Shown piece by piece: positions 34,141 through 46,047 of a stretch of 64,000 nucleotides of DNA (its first letter is position 1; each line of letters starts with the position of its first letter). The translations under genes and the position numbers were made by a program. The notes under the pieces were generated by a model that saw only the letters and a list, made by a program, of their open reading frames with translations, was not told the origin of the DNA and ran no database searches. Source of the stretch: Cryptomeria japonica (taxonomy: Eukaryota > Streptophyta > Pinopsida > Cupressales > Cupressaceae); the NCBI RefSeq assembly GCF_030272615.1, contig NC_081414.1, positions 762,047,648 to 762,111,647 on the forward strand, given 5' to 3'.

Positions 34141-34935
34141 TCAATGAAATGTTGAGGAGGTTTGATTCAAATCCCCAAGGAAGGTCTTGGCAGGAGTGGC
34201 CTTGAGTTGTTCAATGAGATCATACTCCTTACCAAGAGCTTGTGAGATATGAGGTGCTTGAAGAGGAATGAGTTGAGGATTAGGAAGTGAAGTTGGAATA
34301 ACTGGTGGAGGATTAGGTTGCCTATTGTTTCTTGTGTTATAGGTATGAGCAACCAAATGATAACTCTCTCTAGTTATTTTTTTAGCATACTCATAAGGAC
34401 TCTTAGTGGGATATCCTCCTTGCACAATGATAACGGGTTTATTAGGAGTGCGTAAAGGATCATTACCATAGCCACCTTGAATTGTAAAGAAAGGTTTGCT
34501 ATGTTCATTCACATTTATCATGTTAATTAATCTTTTAGATGTGTGGTCTTTGTTTGAAGGAGTCAACAAAAACATAAAAACATCACGAGCATCATCCAAC
34601 ATATAATGATCATATCTATTAAATGCATTGTCTTTAGATTCAAAAGGAGATAAGTCCTCATAAAGGGGATTGTTATAAACCACCATGTTACTATATTTGG
34701 AGGATGAATTGATAGGAATGTATTCATGAAAAGAACCATTCAACTTATATTTCTCATCACTATGAAATGGCATAGTAACAAGGTTGATTAACTTTTCACA
34801 AAAAATAGGTTTAGAAGGTTTTGAGTATAGAAACTCATCAAGAGCCTCATCTAGTTCTTCTTTACTAAACTCATAATCATCATAAAAAAATGTATTATCA
34901 AAGGAATGAAAGTCTTGCAAATAAAAATATGACAT
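34141..34935 (-). pseudogene. Gypsy-1 gag-like ORF
   Basis: An open frame from a minus-strand ATG at 34935 with acidic N-terminus, the repeated phrase IQGGYGNDP / VQGGYPTKSPYEY, and a Pro-rich C-terminus. I do not see the usual retrotransposon gag (capsid) helices or a zinc knuckle, so gag is either partly deleted or divergent. Confidence 0.6.
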
Positions 34936-35083
34936 TTTTGAAATGGACAATGCATACAAAACTTAAAACACACAATGCAGTGAATCAAAACTCCCTTTTT
35001 TATTTTTCTTTTTTAACTTTTCAATGAAAAGAAAGATGCAATAACTAGAACTAACTAGGAAATGCATTTTTAAAGAAGGTTGG

Positions 35084-35102
35084 ATTCACGTCGGGTTCAC
35101 CA
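35084..35102 (-). other. Gypsy-1 primer-binding site
   Basis: Minus strand reads TGGTGAACCCGACGTGAAT, three bases after the LTR end ACTCCACA. TGG start and position fit a tRNA primer site. Confidence 0.75.
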
Positions 35103-35105
35103 AAA

Positions 35106-35303
35106 TGTGGAGTATAAAAATGGAACCAAGTAACTAAGACCTAATCCCACTCTCATTTGTATACATTGGAATATAAAGAAGCCTAGGGAGATATCTCACT
35201 TTGACTATTTATTCTGGGGAAGAGAGAGTAAAGGAATATCTCTTAAGGTTTCTATTCCTTTGCTATAATGAAGAGTAGATATGTATAATATGATGCAACA
35301 ATC
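35106..35303 (-). repeat. Gypsy-1 5' LTR remnant (198 bp)
   Basis: The LTR 3' end (minus strand ...ACTCCACA) starts at 35106 and is cut at 35303 by the 5' LTR of Copia-3. The CAATC at 35299-35303 is the predicted target duplication. Confidence 0.65.
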
Positions 35304-36223
35304 TGTTGCAAATTAACACTCATCCGGTCTAGTTGTGTTGTCATTGATAACAACACACATCATTTTGCATTGGACACTTAATCGCTACTCACCGGTACTC
35401 ATGATTCAGCAACCGACATTCAAGGAAACTGGTAAACTAGGAACCGGTATATGAGGCTGACTTAGGAGATTGATTCGACAGTTTTACACGGCATCGATCA
35501 GTGGCATCAGTCATGAAGTTTAATGCATTTGTTTTTGTCTAGTCCGACATGTAAATAAATTGTAATATCTTTGTGAGCGGACATAAGGCATTTATGTTTG
35601 TGATTGGGAAGGGTATTTAAGTCAGTCCAGTTAGGTTATTTTGAATATACCCAGAGAGAAGGAATATATAGTGATATGATATTGTGTGAGCAATGTTGAT
35701 CGATTGACTGCGAATATAATATTTTGTAGTCAGTCTTAATTACTGGTTTAGAGGTTTGGGATGCGAAGTAAGTTAACGGTAAGGGAGGACATAGTGAAAA
35801 CCGATATAGACAGTGCTTGAACCGAAACTCATCGAGCATAGTAGATGCATTCTCTAAGTTTAGAATTTTGTTTGCAACTACATATTTGGTGTTTGTAGTC
35901 AGTGAGGCTCCTTTTGTGATGAGCATTGCACTCTATCCTGATGGCCTTCTTGCATGTGTAGGCCCCTATTGTAATATTTATTCATTTGGCTAGTGGATAG
36001 ATATTGTGGGTCACCAATCTCATCGTAGTTTTTCCTCTTTGAGGTTTTCCAAGTATAAATCTTTGTGTTATGGTGTACATTCTTGTGGTCGCTTCATTTC
36101 TACTTACTGTTATATTCTTTTGTGGTTACCGGTTACTGAAATACTTTGTTAATAAGGTTAAAATTGATCTCACCAATAGAACACTAATTCAATCCACCCT
36201 CTCAGTATTCTTGGATTCCAACA
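35304..36223 (+). repeat. Copia-3 5' LTR
   Basis: 920 bp, TGTTGCAAATTAACAC to GATTCCAACA. The first 200 bases and the block around 35630-35760 match 63538-64000. It carries the shared copia LTR module TGCATGTGTAGGCCCCT (35951) and CCAAGTATAAATC. The primer site after it (ATTGGTACCTTGG, 36224) is a decayed form of the initiator-Met primer site. Confidence 0.85.
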
Positions 36224-36278
36224 ATTGGTACCTTGGAGTAAGTCTAACAGCTTAAGGAAGATCCTGAATCCGGATTCC

Positions 36279-36462
36279 ATGGAGATGAGTATGGAGAAAC
36301 AACTTGAAGTAGCATTTGAAGACTATGATGCTGAAAAGATGAAGAACTTGAAGTTGCAAGATGAGTTGAACTCTGCAAAGGAATTTATTCTTATCCTACA
36401 GGAGAGGCTGTCATTTACTCAAGTTAGAAGGAAGGAAATTTTACAAAATCAGGATGATGAAG
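36279..36462 (+). pseudogene. Copia-3 gag, N-terminal part (split by Gypsy-2)
   Basis: From the ATG at 36279: MEMSMEKQLEVAFEDYDAEK, LQDELNSAKEFILILQERL, a coiled coil. It is cut at TGAAG (36458-36462) by Gypsy-2; the frame resumes at 58699. Confidence 0.78.
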
Positions 36463-39400
36463 TGTTAGTCCGCTCTTGTATTTTTGTCTTTTCACGATCT
36501 TTAAATTTTTCCCCTTTGCAATTTTTCTTGAACTGAAACTCTCACTTGAACCGTTTCAAGGTTCAAGGTTCAAGTTCAAGTGTGGTATGTGACATAGTGG
36601 CTTTGTTTTAAAAAAAAGGGTGTTCAAGTCTTGGTGGTTGTAGTTCATTGAACTTGAACCGTGAACCTTTAGAGTGGTTCAAGGTTCAACATGTTAAAAC
36701 AAGTCTCGCATAAGTCATGTTTTATAGTGAGTAAGCTTCATATTCGCGTGTTTTGCACTATTACTATTTTGAAATTGAACCTTTCAACTTCTTTTCGAAA
36801 GGTTCAAGGTTCAAGGTTCAAACTTTGAGGATTGATGACTTTGGAGATAAAGTGAACAAGTGTTGGCATATAGGGAATATTCTAGATTTAAAAGATGAAC
36901 CTCGAGAAAATGAATTGTGATGTAAATCCGTACTTGGGAATAATCATTCCAAATAATCATTTCAAGTAAAGGATGTGGAGGAGAAAAGACTAGTTATTAA
37001 TAAACTGTCAGAGCTTGATCTTTCCGGCATGGTTTGGCACGGATGAGTATGCAGTTTTCAAATCATGACAGATTGTGTGACCGATATTTTAGGAGAGTCC
37101 CTAAGATTTGTTTTATTTAAAACAAGTGACTTCCCTTTATTATTTTCCCAATTTGGTAAGTAGCAGGTTAATGTAGGCGACATTTCTTGCTCCTGACAAT
37201 ATGAATTCTTAGTTCTGCATGAAAGGTGAGTGCAAGTTATTCCTCTTTTCTCGTTGGTTTGCATGAATTGAAAGTGTTATTTGATACTTTAGTCGATTCA
37301 GTCAATTCTTCTTGTTGTGCATTTTTCTAATTGTAAGGCTAAAATGAGACCGAAAGTACCTCAAGTAGATCAGAAGTCTTGGCTAGTTTGTTCCCTGCTT
37401 GACATAGGAGATACTTTTCTGCCGTTAGTAGATTTAAATGAATTCCATGAAGGAATGCAAAATTCTGATAGTTCCCCTTTGAAGCAAAAAATTTCAGGTA
37501 GTGGGTTGATAGAAGCTATTGCATTTCCACCTGTTGTGTCATGTCCAGAAGTAGTTTTGGAATGTATGAGAAGATATGGTCTTGTAGAGCTCAGTGTGTA
37601 AGAGATGCAGAGGGTAAGGTTTTGCTTGCAATTAATGCAGAGGTTGTTTCCATCGTAATGAAAATACTAGAGAGAGAGCAATATGAGGACTGGATGGTAT
37701 GCAAGTCACAAGGGCTTTTCTCTGAGAAGAAATCATGCTATAGAAGTGTCATTGCAAGAAATTGGTTATTAAAATTTCAAAAGGGGGGTTCAAGACTGCC
37801 AAGCCCATTAACCCGAGAGCATCTGATTCAGGAAGTAAGGGACATAGTCATTTTATTACATAGAATGTAGGGAAATCAGACAACCTTTTATTGGGAGGAT
37901 TGGATGTATTTCTTTATTCAAGTCATTTTTGGTGACGAGAGATACATAGATTGGGTAGAGTTAATTGCAGAAAGAATGCATGAGGGTTTAAGTTGTTTTG
38001 GGAACAAAAACTTCTATATGTCATCCTACCTCATATACTATTTAGCTTGTACTCGTCAATGGGTAGGTCTGTATCATGAAACTTGGTAGAATGATATGAA
38101 GATATATGACTACCACCCGCATTTGCAACAACATAGGGTTAGTGAAAATTATTGTAAGGTTCACAATATTTTCCTGGGCAGGTTAGTATTTAAATTGAAA
38201 GGAGAAGTTCATAAGAGATTGACTGAGGAAGCTATGCAGTTTATAAATATATATGGCAACTTTTGTATTCAGTTCTCCAAGTTCACTTATTTGAGGGTTG
38301 GTGGCTTTGAAGGAGAACCCTACAAATTGTCGAGATATGCCTTTGACAGACAAGTATTAATTGAAGTTTGCAAGCAATTGGCTCATATAGATAAGAAATA
38401 TGGGGAAGAACACCAAACAAGGGTTTCCTTTCCCATTAAGTTCACATACTACACTTGTAGCAGTGTCTCAGATGCTTTGAAGTTGGAATTAGAGTTCAAA
38501 GGGTTCAATTTTCAGTTGTATTCTCCCCGCACTGAATTTGATACTAAACGAATTGCAATGACACTTTAAATTCAAGGAGAATTTTTGACATGTACCTGAT
38601 TTAGGAGACTTTTGGGTAGATTGTGTGGATGAGTATGAAGTCCGAAAAAGAGCTCACCTAAGACTCATAGTGAAGCAAATTCGGGATTATGGTTTGAAGA
38701 TAAACACTGCAAATATTGTGGATGATGAAAATGATCTGCTTGATTCTAAATTTGTTGATGATAGGCAGCCAGGGGTAATACCAAAGATTGACTGGACGAA
38801 GGATGAGGAAGAACATATTCAAACTAGGACAATCTTGGTCATTCGAAGAACAAAGAAGTGGCTTAAAAAGCGAAGACAACGTAGAAACTCAAGGAAAGAT
38901 TCAACCTCACCCACAGAGGTCTTGGTATCTATTTCTCTTGTCCCATCTTGTGTTGCAGGTTCACAAAAATAGGGAAAAAGAGAACAGAGTGAAAAGACAG
39001 TGCAAACCAAAGAGGAGACGATTTCTATTAGAGTCACCTGCTCAAGAACAAGAGGCGAGAAACATTCCTTCCCTATTGATACTGTAGTAGTTGATCTTGA
39101 GATGGATGCTACTTCAATTGATCCAATCAAGGAGCTACAAGGTTTAGCGGATGAGGGTAATAATCAGAAAGAATAGGAAGCCCAAAATGAAGTTACTATT
39201 ATGGTAGTCAGAGATGGAAAAGAAATTGGAACTGAACCAGATAGGTCCCAAGCTCCTTCAGGACCAGTATGGTTAGAAAACATGTTAAGCAGGAAGAAGA
39301 GAAATATTGTTCCAGTCTTGATTCCAGTTGAAGATATGGTGAGTAAGTGCCTAGGAAAAACTCCTAAGCCAAAGAAGTAAAAAACCATGTCAAAGATTGA

Positions 39401-40388
39401 TTTTGATGCAAATAGTGGGAACTGGATTACAGAACTAGTGCGCCTATTAACAGATGAGAAGACAGAGAGACCTACAACTCAGGACTTTGTTGTTGAAAGG
39501 ATTAAAATTGGAACTCCTATCGAGCTACAAATGTGCTCCATCTTGAAGCTTTAACAAAGAAAATCATAACTAGGACCTGGTAATATGAGAAGGATAAACA
39601 TCAAATGAAAGAGATGTTATGGAGGATGGCAGACTATATTGAGGAAATCAATGATCCGAATCCTCAACCTCTATCATAACTTCCAATGTATTTCGATCTT
39701 AAGTCCCCTACAAATCAGAAGACTCTGGAACAAATACAAAAATGGAGGTTGATCACAGAAACTATGATGGAGTGGCTAGAAAGAATTCAAAAGTCTGGTG
39801 CATAATACTTTGTTAATTTAAGCAGAGTATATAATGGGGCAATACAAGTCATGAAGGAATTAGAAGTCGAGATCATCAATTGGAAAAATGAAGAAGCTAA
39901 ATGGGCGCCAAAAGCTGCATAGATGCGAGAAGTGCAAAATTATGGGGTAATGAATTTTCTTGCTGAAAAACCTGTGGCAGGTTTGAATGATAGTATTTTG
40001 TATGTGTGCGAGAAGAATATTGAATGGAGAAATTCTCTGATAAAATAGGCTTATGAGGACTTCATGAAACTAATAAATCAACTCGCAGAGTTAGTCACCT
40101 CCATGAGAAATGAACTCATGTGCATTGGGATAAAATGTCTGAAAGATGACGGAAGAACCCTTGAGATAGTTGAGGTCATAACTGAATCATTTAAGGGCAA
40201 AATCAATTATGTGAAAGAAGCTAAGGGTTTAGTTTCGGATGACCTAAGTGTGATTGCTAAGATTGAATCACTCTTGTTTTTATGCATCGGACATCTGGAT
40301 AGTCACTCCGATAAAGTTGCATAGGTTCAGAAGGAAAAGGAGGTCTAGAAACAATGAATGGAACACATGGGATTACCTTATAACAAAA
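36463..40388 (+). repeat. Gypsy-2 5' LTR, left portion
   Basis: Matches 53976-57900 of the 3' LTR throughout. It opens with a cluster of GGTTCAA / TTGAACC words (36540-36830) that can fold on themselves, then contains the LTR-borne coding region. It is interrupted by Copia-2 at 40389 (TSD CAAAA at 40384-40388). Confidence 0.9.
37317..40330 (+). pseudogene. LTR-borne ORF, 5' LTR copy (unknown protein)
   Basis: The same coding region as at 54837-57862, with more breaks. Readable blocks: CKAKMRPKVPQVDQKSWLV, LTREHLIQEVRDIVILLHRM, FYWEDWMYFFIQVIF, LIYYLACTRQWVGLYHETW, FTYLRVGGFEGEPYKL, KRAHLRLIVKQIRDYGLKI. The ATG is changed to GTG. I recognise no known domain. Confidence 0.65.
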
Positions 40389-41447
40389 TGTTGGTATTTT
40401 GTTATGGTTTTGTCATTGATGTCAACACCTACTAAATTCACCTACTTTGGAGATCCAGCAACATTCACCAGCAAATAGTAAACTGTGCAAATAGTTACCG
40501 GTATATGGTCAACTCGTAGGATATAATGTTCACCGGTACCTGCATTAACATGGAAGACACTTGGTAATGTCGAAGACATCATATGGACACTTTACTTTGA
40601 AGTAATAATCATTGGTATATTCTCATTTGCATATTTGCTTTTACCGGCAAATAGGTCCAAGTTATCTAGGGTTACACCAGCAGGCTTATCTTTTCCAGAT
40701 CAGCATGGCACGCTATGGAGATGATTTATTATTGTTGTAAATGCATTAAGCTAACATGTTCAATCGATTATTGCATTAGATATTGTATTATTTGTAAAAT
40801 ATTTTATTGTAATATCTTGTAGAGCCGACCTACTAAAATTGGTCTTAGGATATGGTATAAATGTAAGGTCTTATTTGTAAGATCAAGTGTGGAATGGGAA
40901 AAATATTTAAGGAAGGATATATGCGAGATCAAGTAGGGATATACACGAAGACATCATTTGAAGGTGAAGCTAGGTTTTTGTACAAGCATATCAGCATTAC
41001 ACCGGTACTGAATCTAGCATATGAAGATGCTATTTTGTGTAGTACATTCTCATTGGATTTAACCATCCAACTGTAGTTAGTGTGACTCCCATTTGTGATT
41101 GAACAGTGAGCTCTAGGTTGTTGGCTTTTCTGCATGTGCAGACCCCTCTTCGTACACTTACTATCTGTAGTAGTATCATCTGATTGTGGGTAAGGTTTCC
41201 CACCGTGGTTTTTCCCCTTACAGGGTTTCCACGTACAAATATTGGTGTCATGTGTTGTGGATGACTTTATGTTTATGTTTCATGCATTAATTCTTACCGG
41301 TATAGCAATTTTCTATTAACACTGTTTACCGACATACTTAACTGTCTTACCAGTATTAAGCATTAAGTTGGTTAATAAGATTTTGGTTTGAATTTATTTG
41401 ACAACTGATTCAGCCCCCCCCCTTCTCAGTTGTCTCTAGGACCTACA
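40389..41447 (+). repeat. Copia-2 5' LTR
   Basis: 1059 bp, TGTTGGTATTTTGTTATGG to GGACCTACA. Many ACCGGTA words. Shared copia module TGCATGTGCAGACCCCT at 41131 and CCACGTACAAATA near 41228. The short frames inside it are not genes. Confidence 0.92.
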
Positions 41448-41470
41448 ATTGGTATCATAGCCTAGTCCTC
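41448..41470 (+). other. Copia-2 primer-binding site
   Basis: ATTGGTATCATAGCCTAG directly after the LTR is complementary to the 3' end of initiator Met tRNA except for an A in place of the usual G in ATCAGAGC. Confidence 0.85.
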
Positions 41471-41505
41471 TTTTTGTAGAAAGTTTAACAACTTGAGGAG
41501 ATCCA

Positions 41506-42192
41506 ATGTCTACTAATTATTTCAGAAAGGATAGTCCTAAACTTGATGGAACCAACTATGGGATATGGAAAATCAAAATGGAGACACATTTGAATTGCAT
41601 TGGTAAACACACCTGGGAAGTTACTAAGAATGGTTATACTGCTGTTGTAGCTGGTCAGACTGCTCCCATTATGTTAGCTAAAGATGAAGAAAATGATTGC
41701 AAAGCAAGAGAAGCACTTTTGAGCGCATTATCAGATCAACAAATCGTGGGATTATCAGATAGATCCACTGCAAAAGCTATTTGGGTTCATTTGGAAACAC
41801 TGAATGAAGGGGATTCCATAGTCAAAATTGCAAAACTTGAAAGCTTCTGAGTCAGGTATGAACATCTGAAAATGGAAGAAGATGAAAGGATTTATGCTTT
41901 TATGGAAAGAGTAAATGAAATTGTTTTAGGTATCAAATGTTATGGAGGAACCTTGAGTGAAGATGAGATTGTTTCAAAAATCTTAAGAGGTTTGCCACCA
42001 GCATATAAAATGAAGGTTACTGCTATAAATGAGTTAAGAACAATGCGTAATACATAAGTAACTAGGGATACATTGATTGGAAAACTTTCAGCTTTTGAAA
42101 TTGAGGAATTTGGTCCTGTTGCTACTATAAAAACTGATTTGGCCTTCAAAGCATCAACATCATCTGCTCCATCTTTTGACAAATTAGACTAG
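41506..42192 (+). pseudogene. Copia-2 gag, capsid part
   Basis: ATG at 41506: MSTNYFRKDSPKLDGTNYGI, W-K-IKMETHL, EARE-ALLSALSDQQ, AKAIWVHLETLNEG, then after a stop (41848) MEEDERIYAFMERVNEIVLG, ILRGLPPAYKMKVTAI and further stops. This is the UBN2-type gag of copia elements, forming the virus-like particle shell. Confidence 0.9.
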
Positions 42193-42276
42193 AGAGCCTT
42201 CTATGCAAGATAACTTAAAGAAACCAGGAAGGAGAATGAGGAGCTTGAAGAACTTGAAGCACTATTTGCAAGAAAA

Positions 42277-42855
42277 ATGCCAAAAGGTCCAATTGGAAGT
42301 AAGTATGAAGTTAAAGCGCCCTTTAAATGTTTCAACTACAATAAGATTGGTCATATGGCTTCAAGATGCACTGATAGACATGCTAGACTAAGAGAAGAAG
42401 CTAGAAGGACATACAAACCTAATCCTGAATATCAGAGATACAGATTCAAGAAAAACAAAGATAAATCTTGTTACATTGCTGATGAAGGTGTGACTGATGA
42501 TTCTGATGAGGATCCAGCAGACAATGGATGGGTCTTTGTTGCTATAATAGAAGATCAACCAGTACCTATTGCTCAACCGGTAGAACAAGCCCTAGCAGCT
42601 AAAGTTGAATCAAAGGATGAATGGATTATTGACTCAAGATGCTCACATCACATGACTAGAGAAAAAGGTAAATTCTTGAACTTTCAAGAAAACAATGGAG
42701 GTTTAGTAAGATTTGGAGATGACAAAGCCTGTTCAATCAAAGGTAAGGGTTCAATATCTCTTGATGGTAAACACAACACTGACAATGTCTACTATGTTGA
42801 AGGATTAAAACATAATCTTTTAAGTGTTGGTCAATTAGTTGAGAAAGGTTTTTAG
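42277..42855 (+). pseudogene. Copia-2 zinc knuckle and protease
   Basis: CFNYNKIGHMASRC is a CCHC knuckle with the second Cys changed to Tyr. WIIDSRCSHHMTREKGKF is the protease site with DSR where copia has DSG. DNVYYVEGLKHNLLSVGQLVE follows. Both catalytic and nucleic-acid-binding residues are damaged. Confidence 0.88.
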
Positions 42856-42885
42856 TTACAATTTAAAAATGGAAAATGCAAAATC

Positions 42886-43800
42886 ATGAATAGAACTGGT
42901 TTGGAAATTGCAACCAGTAATCAGACTAGAGGTAATATCTTTCATTTGAATAGCAGTGAAAAGGCATGTTTAATTGCACATATAGATGAAAGTTGGCTAT
43001 GGCATAAAAGACTATGTCATGTAAATTTTGATTGCATGGTAAAAATTAGTACTTCTAAAGCAGTTAGAGATCTACCTAAAATTGTGAAACCTTAGAATAC
43101 AATTTACAAGGAATGTCAATTTTGAAAATAGGTTAGAGCTAGTTTCAAAAGTATTCCAGAAAAATCCAATAATGCTCTTGATTTAATTCACATTGATTTA
43201 TGTGGTCCAACTAGAACTAAAAGCTTACAAGGTGATAGATATTTCATGCTAATTATTGATGATTATTCTAGAATGTGTTGGGTTACTTTTCTCATGGAAA
43301 AATCAGAAGCACTTGGGAAGTTCAAACTATTCAAAGCAATGGTTGAAAATGAAACCGGTAAGAAAATTAAATGTTTAAGATTAGATCAAGGAGGAGAATT
43401 CACATCTAGAGATTTTAATACATTCTGTGAAGTAAATGGAATCAAAAGACAATTATCAACACCTCGGACACCACAACATAATGGAGTTGTTGAAAGGAAA
43501 AATAGAACTATTTTGGATGCAGCAAGAAGTATGTTATCAGAAGAAAATCTACCACATGTGTAATGGAGAGAGGTAGTAAGCACTACTGTCTATACATTCA
43601 ACAAAGTTCACATCAAAGGTGAAACTGGTAAGACCCCTCACGAACTATGGTTTGGTAATACTTCTACTCTTAAGTATTTCAGAATTTTGGAAGTAAATGT
43701 TATATTAGAAGAGATGAGTATATTGGAAAGTTTGATCCTAGAAGTGATGAAGGAATATTTCTTGGTTATTCATCTAAGAGTAAAGCTTATAGATGTTTTA
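42886..43800 (+). pseudogene. Copia-2 integrase
   Basis: Pre-integrase SWLWHKRLCHVNFDCMVKIS, then IHIDLCGPTRTKSL (first Asp), YFMLIIDDYSRMCWVTFL, KCLRLDQGGEFTSRDF (second Asp, usually SDNGGEF), RTPQHNGVVERKNRTILDAA (Glu). Stops at 43093, 43123 and 43561 and a frameshift near 43690. Confidence 0.9.
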
Positions 43801-43901
43801 ATAAAAGGTTACAAAAAATTGTTGAGAGTACAAATGTAAAGATTGATGAACAATTTAGAGGAACTTCAAGGTATATAGACCCTGAACCGGTAACAAAAAT
43901 T

Positions 43902-45000
43902 ATGACAAATGAACCTACAGTAAATCCACCGGTACAGAATGATGATCTAGTTACTCCGGTATCATCAGAGGATTCCACAGTAATTGAAGAACAACAACAG
44001 ACTAAGACACCCCGGTATGTAAGACTGAATCATTCTGAAGATCAGATAATTGGAAGCAAATTTAAAGGAGTCATGACAAGAGGAAGATTGGCAAATCAAG
44101 AGGTATGTCTTATTTCTCAAATTGAACCATTATCTATCAATGAGGCATGTGAAGATAAATTTTGGATTAAAGCTATGGAAGAAGAATTGGGACAAATTGA
44201 GAAAAATAATACTTGGACATTAGTTTGCCGACCTGAAAATAAAAATGTAATTGGAACCAAATGGATATTTAGAAACAAACTCAATGAAGATGGTAAGGTT
44301 GTCAAAAATAAAGCAAGACTAGTGTGTAAGGGATATTCTTAGAAAGAAGGAGTTGATTACAATGAAACCTTTGCATCGGTAGCCCAAATTGAGGTAGTTA
44401 GATTATTCTTAGCCTTTGCAGCTCACAAGGATTACAAAGTTTATCAAGTGGATATTAAATGTGCATTCTTGAATGGAGATCTTGGAGAGGAAGTTTATAT
44501 TGAACAACCTGATGGATTTTCTTTGACAGATGACAATGATATGGTTTGCAGATTAAGAAAATCTCTATATGGATTAAAACAAGCTCCAAGAGCTTGGTAT
44601 GCAAGATTGGATAAGTATCTTTTAAAGATTGGTTTTACTAAAGGAAATGCAGATAGCAATTTATATTACAAAGTAACTAATGATGATATCTTGATTATGG
44701 AAGTATTTGTTGATGATATAATCTTTGGAGGAGATGATGGATTATGCAAAGAATTTTCTCTTAAAATGCAACATGAATTTGAAATGTCTATGATTGGAGA
44801 AATAAAATTATTTTTAGGATTACAGATTTTACAGACTGATAAAGGCAAATTTTTTAGTCAATCTAAGTACTTGAGAGAACTACTTAAGAAATTTGGGATG
44901 GAAAACTCTAAACTGGTAAGCACACCTATGACTACAGATGACAAATTATCTCAAAGGGATGAATCTACATCTGTTAATCCAACTAGATACAAATCTATGA
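43902..45000 (+). pseudogene. Copia-2 reverse transcriptase
   Basis: RYVRLNHSEDQIIGS linker, then LVCRPENKNVIGTKWIFRNK, ARLVCKGYS, stop at 44340, TFASVAQIEVVRLFLAFAAH, YQVDIKCAFLNGDLGEEVY, LYGLKQAPRAWYARLDKYLL, VFVDDIIFGGDD (active site) and SKYLRELLKKFGM. The sequence type is closest to SIRE/Maximus elements. Confidence 0.92.
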
Positions 45001-45722
45001 TAGGAGGCTTACTGTATTTGACACAAACTAGACTTGACATTATGAATGCAGTATGCATAGTTTCTAGATTTCAGAGTAATCCTAGGGAAAATCATGAATC
45101 AACAGTAAAAAGGATTTTCCGGTACTTTCAAGGCACAACAAATCTTGGATTATGGTATCCTAAAGATGAGAATTTTGATCTATATGTATACATAGATGCA
45201 AATTGGGCAGGAGATGTGGATGATAGAAAAAGCACCACTGGAGGAGCATTCTTTCTTGAAAAGAGATTAGTTTCTTGGTTAAGTAAGAAATAGAGTTGTA
45301 CATCTTTATCAATAGCAGAATCAGAATATGTTGCAGTAGCAACAAACTGTACACAGGTACTTTGGCTTAAGCAAATGTTGAAAGACATAAAGGTAAAATG
45401 CAAGGAACCTATTACTATATATTGTGATAACACTCCAGCAATTGATATATCTAAGAATCCAGTATTACATTCTAAAACAAAACATGTTTCTATCAAACTG
45501 AATTTTCTAAGGGAAAAAGTTGAAGAAAAGGAGATAAAACTGGTTTATGTGAATACTAAAGAACGACTTGTAGATATTTTTACAAAACCTTTGCCTAAGG
45601 AAACTTTTGAGTATCTCAGAGATCAGCTCAAAGTCTTACCTCCACCCGTAGAGACTTATACAGTTGATGATTATCATCAACCGACAGAATTAAATGAACA
45701 AATCTTTTATTCCGGTATTTGA
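45001..45722 (+). pseudogene. Copia-2 RNase H
   Basis: GGLLYLTQTRLDIMNAVCIV, YVYIDANWAGDVDDRKSTTG, stop at 45291, SIAESEYVAVATNCTQVLWL, YCDNTPAIDISKNPVLHSKT, DIFTKPLPKETFEYLRDQL. Ends at 45720-45722. Cleaves the RNA strand of the hybrid in live elements. Confidence 0.92.
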
Positions 45723-46047
45723 TGAGGAAGCTACTTCTTAGGGGGAGTAGTTGGTATATTAAATTGGTTGGTATTTTGTATGAACATGACTTTTTGTGAC
45801 TTTGGCATTTGATGTCAAAGGGGGAGAGATATATGGAAAAACATTAAGGAAAGATATATGAAAAATGCATTATCTTTTTGAGGAGAGACTGGTATGAGAG
45901 ATTGGTATTGAAAATAAATCTTTGAATAAACACATATTACTCCCAACGGGAGAAATGGAGATTGTTGATTTTTGTACTTGGCATTTCTGTTTTGGCACTT
46001 TGATGGTTTTTCCATCTTGTGTTGCCATCAATGCCAAAGGGGGAGAT
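45723..46047 (+). promoter_or_regulatory. Copia-2 polypurine tracts
   Basis: AGGGGGAG tracts at about 45738, 45817 and 46036; the last, CAAAGGGGGAGATTG, abuts the 3' LTR. Same multi-tract pattern as Copia-1 and Copia-3. Confidence 0.85.

Larger units (their letters stand above)
29473..35303 (-). mobile_element. Gypsy-1: Ty3/gypsy Tat-like retrotransposon, decayed
   Basis: Minus-strand order is LTR remnant, primer-binding site, gag-like ORF, protease, RT, RNase H, a second (archaeal-type) RNase H and integrase. A second RNase H between RNase H and integrase is the arrangement known from the Tat/Ogre lineage. Many stops and frameshifts mean it is inactive. Its 5' LTR is cut at 35303/35304, where Copia-3 begins, so the rest of that LTR should lie beyond the window. 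The 3' LTR was not found. Confidence 0.87.

Noticed and set aside
40894-41251. Small frames within the Copia-2 LTRs (also 46588-46910)
   Set aside because: They lie in LTR regulatory DNA, are duplicated with the LTR and show no domain.
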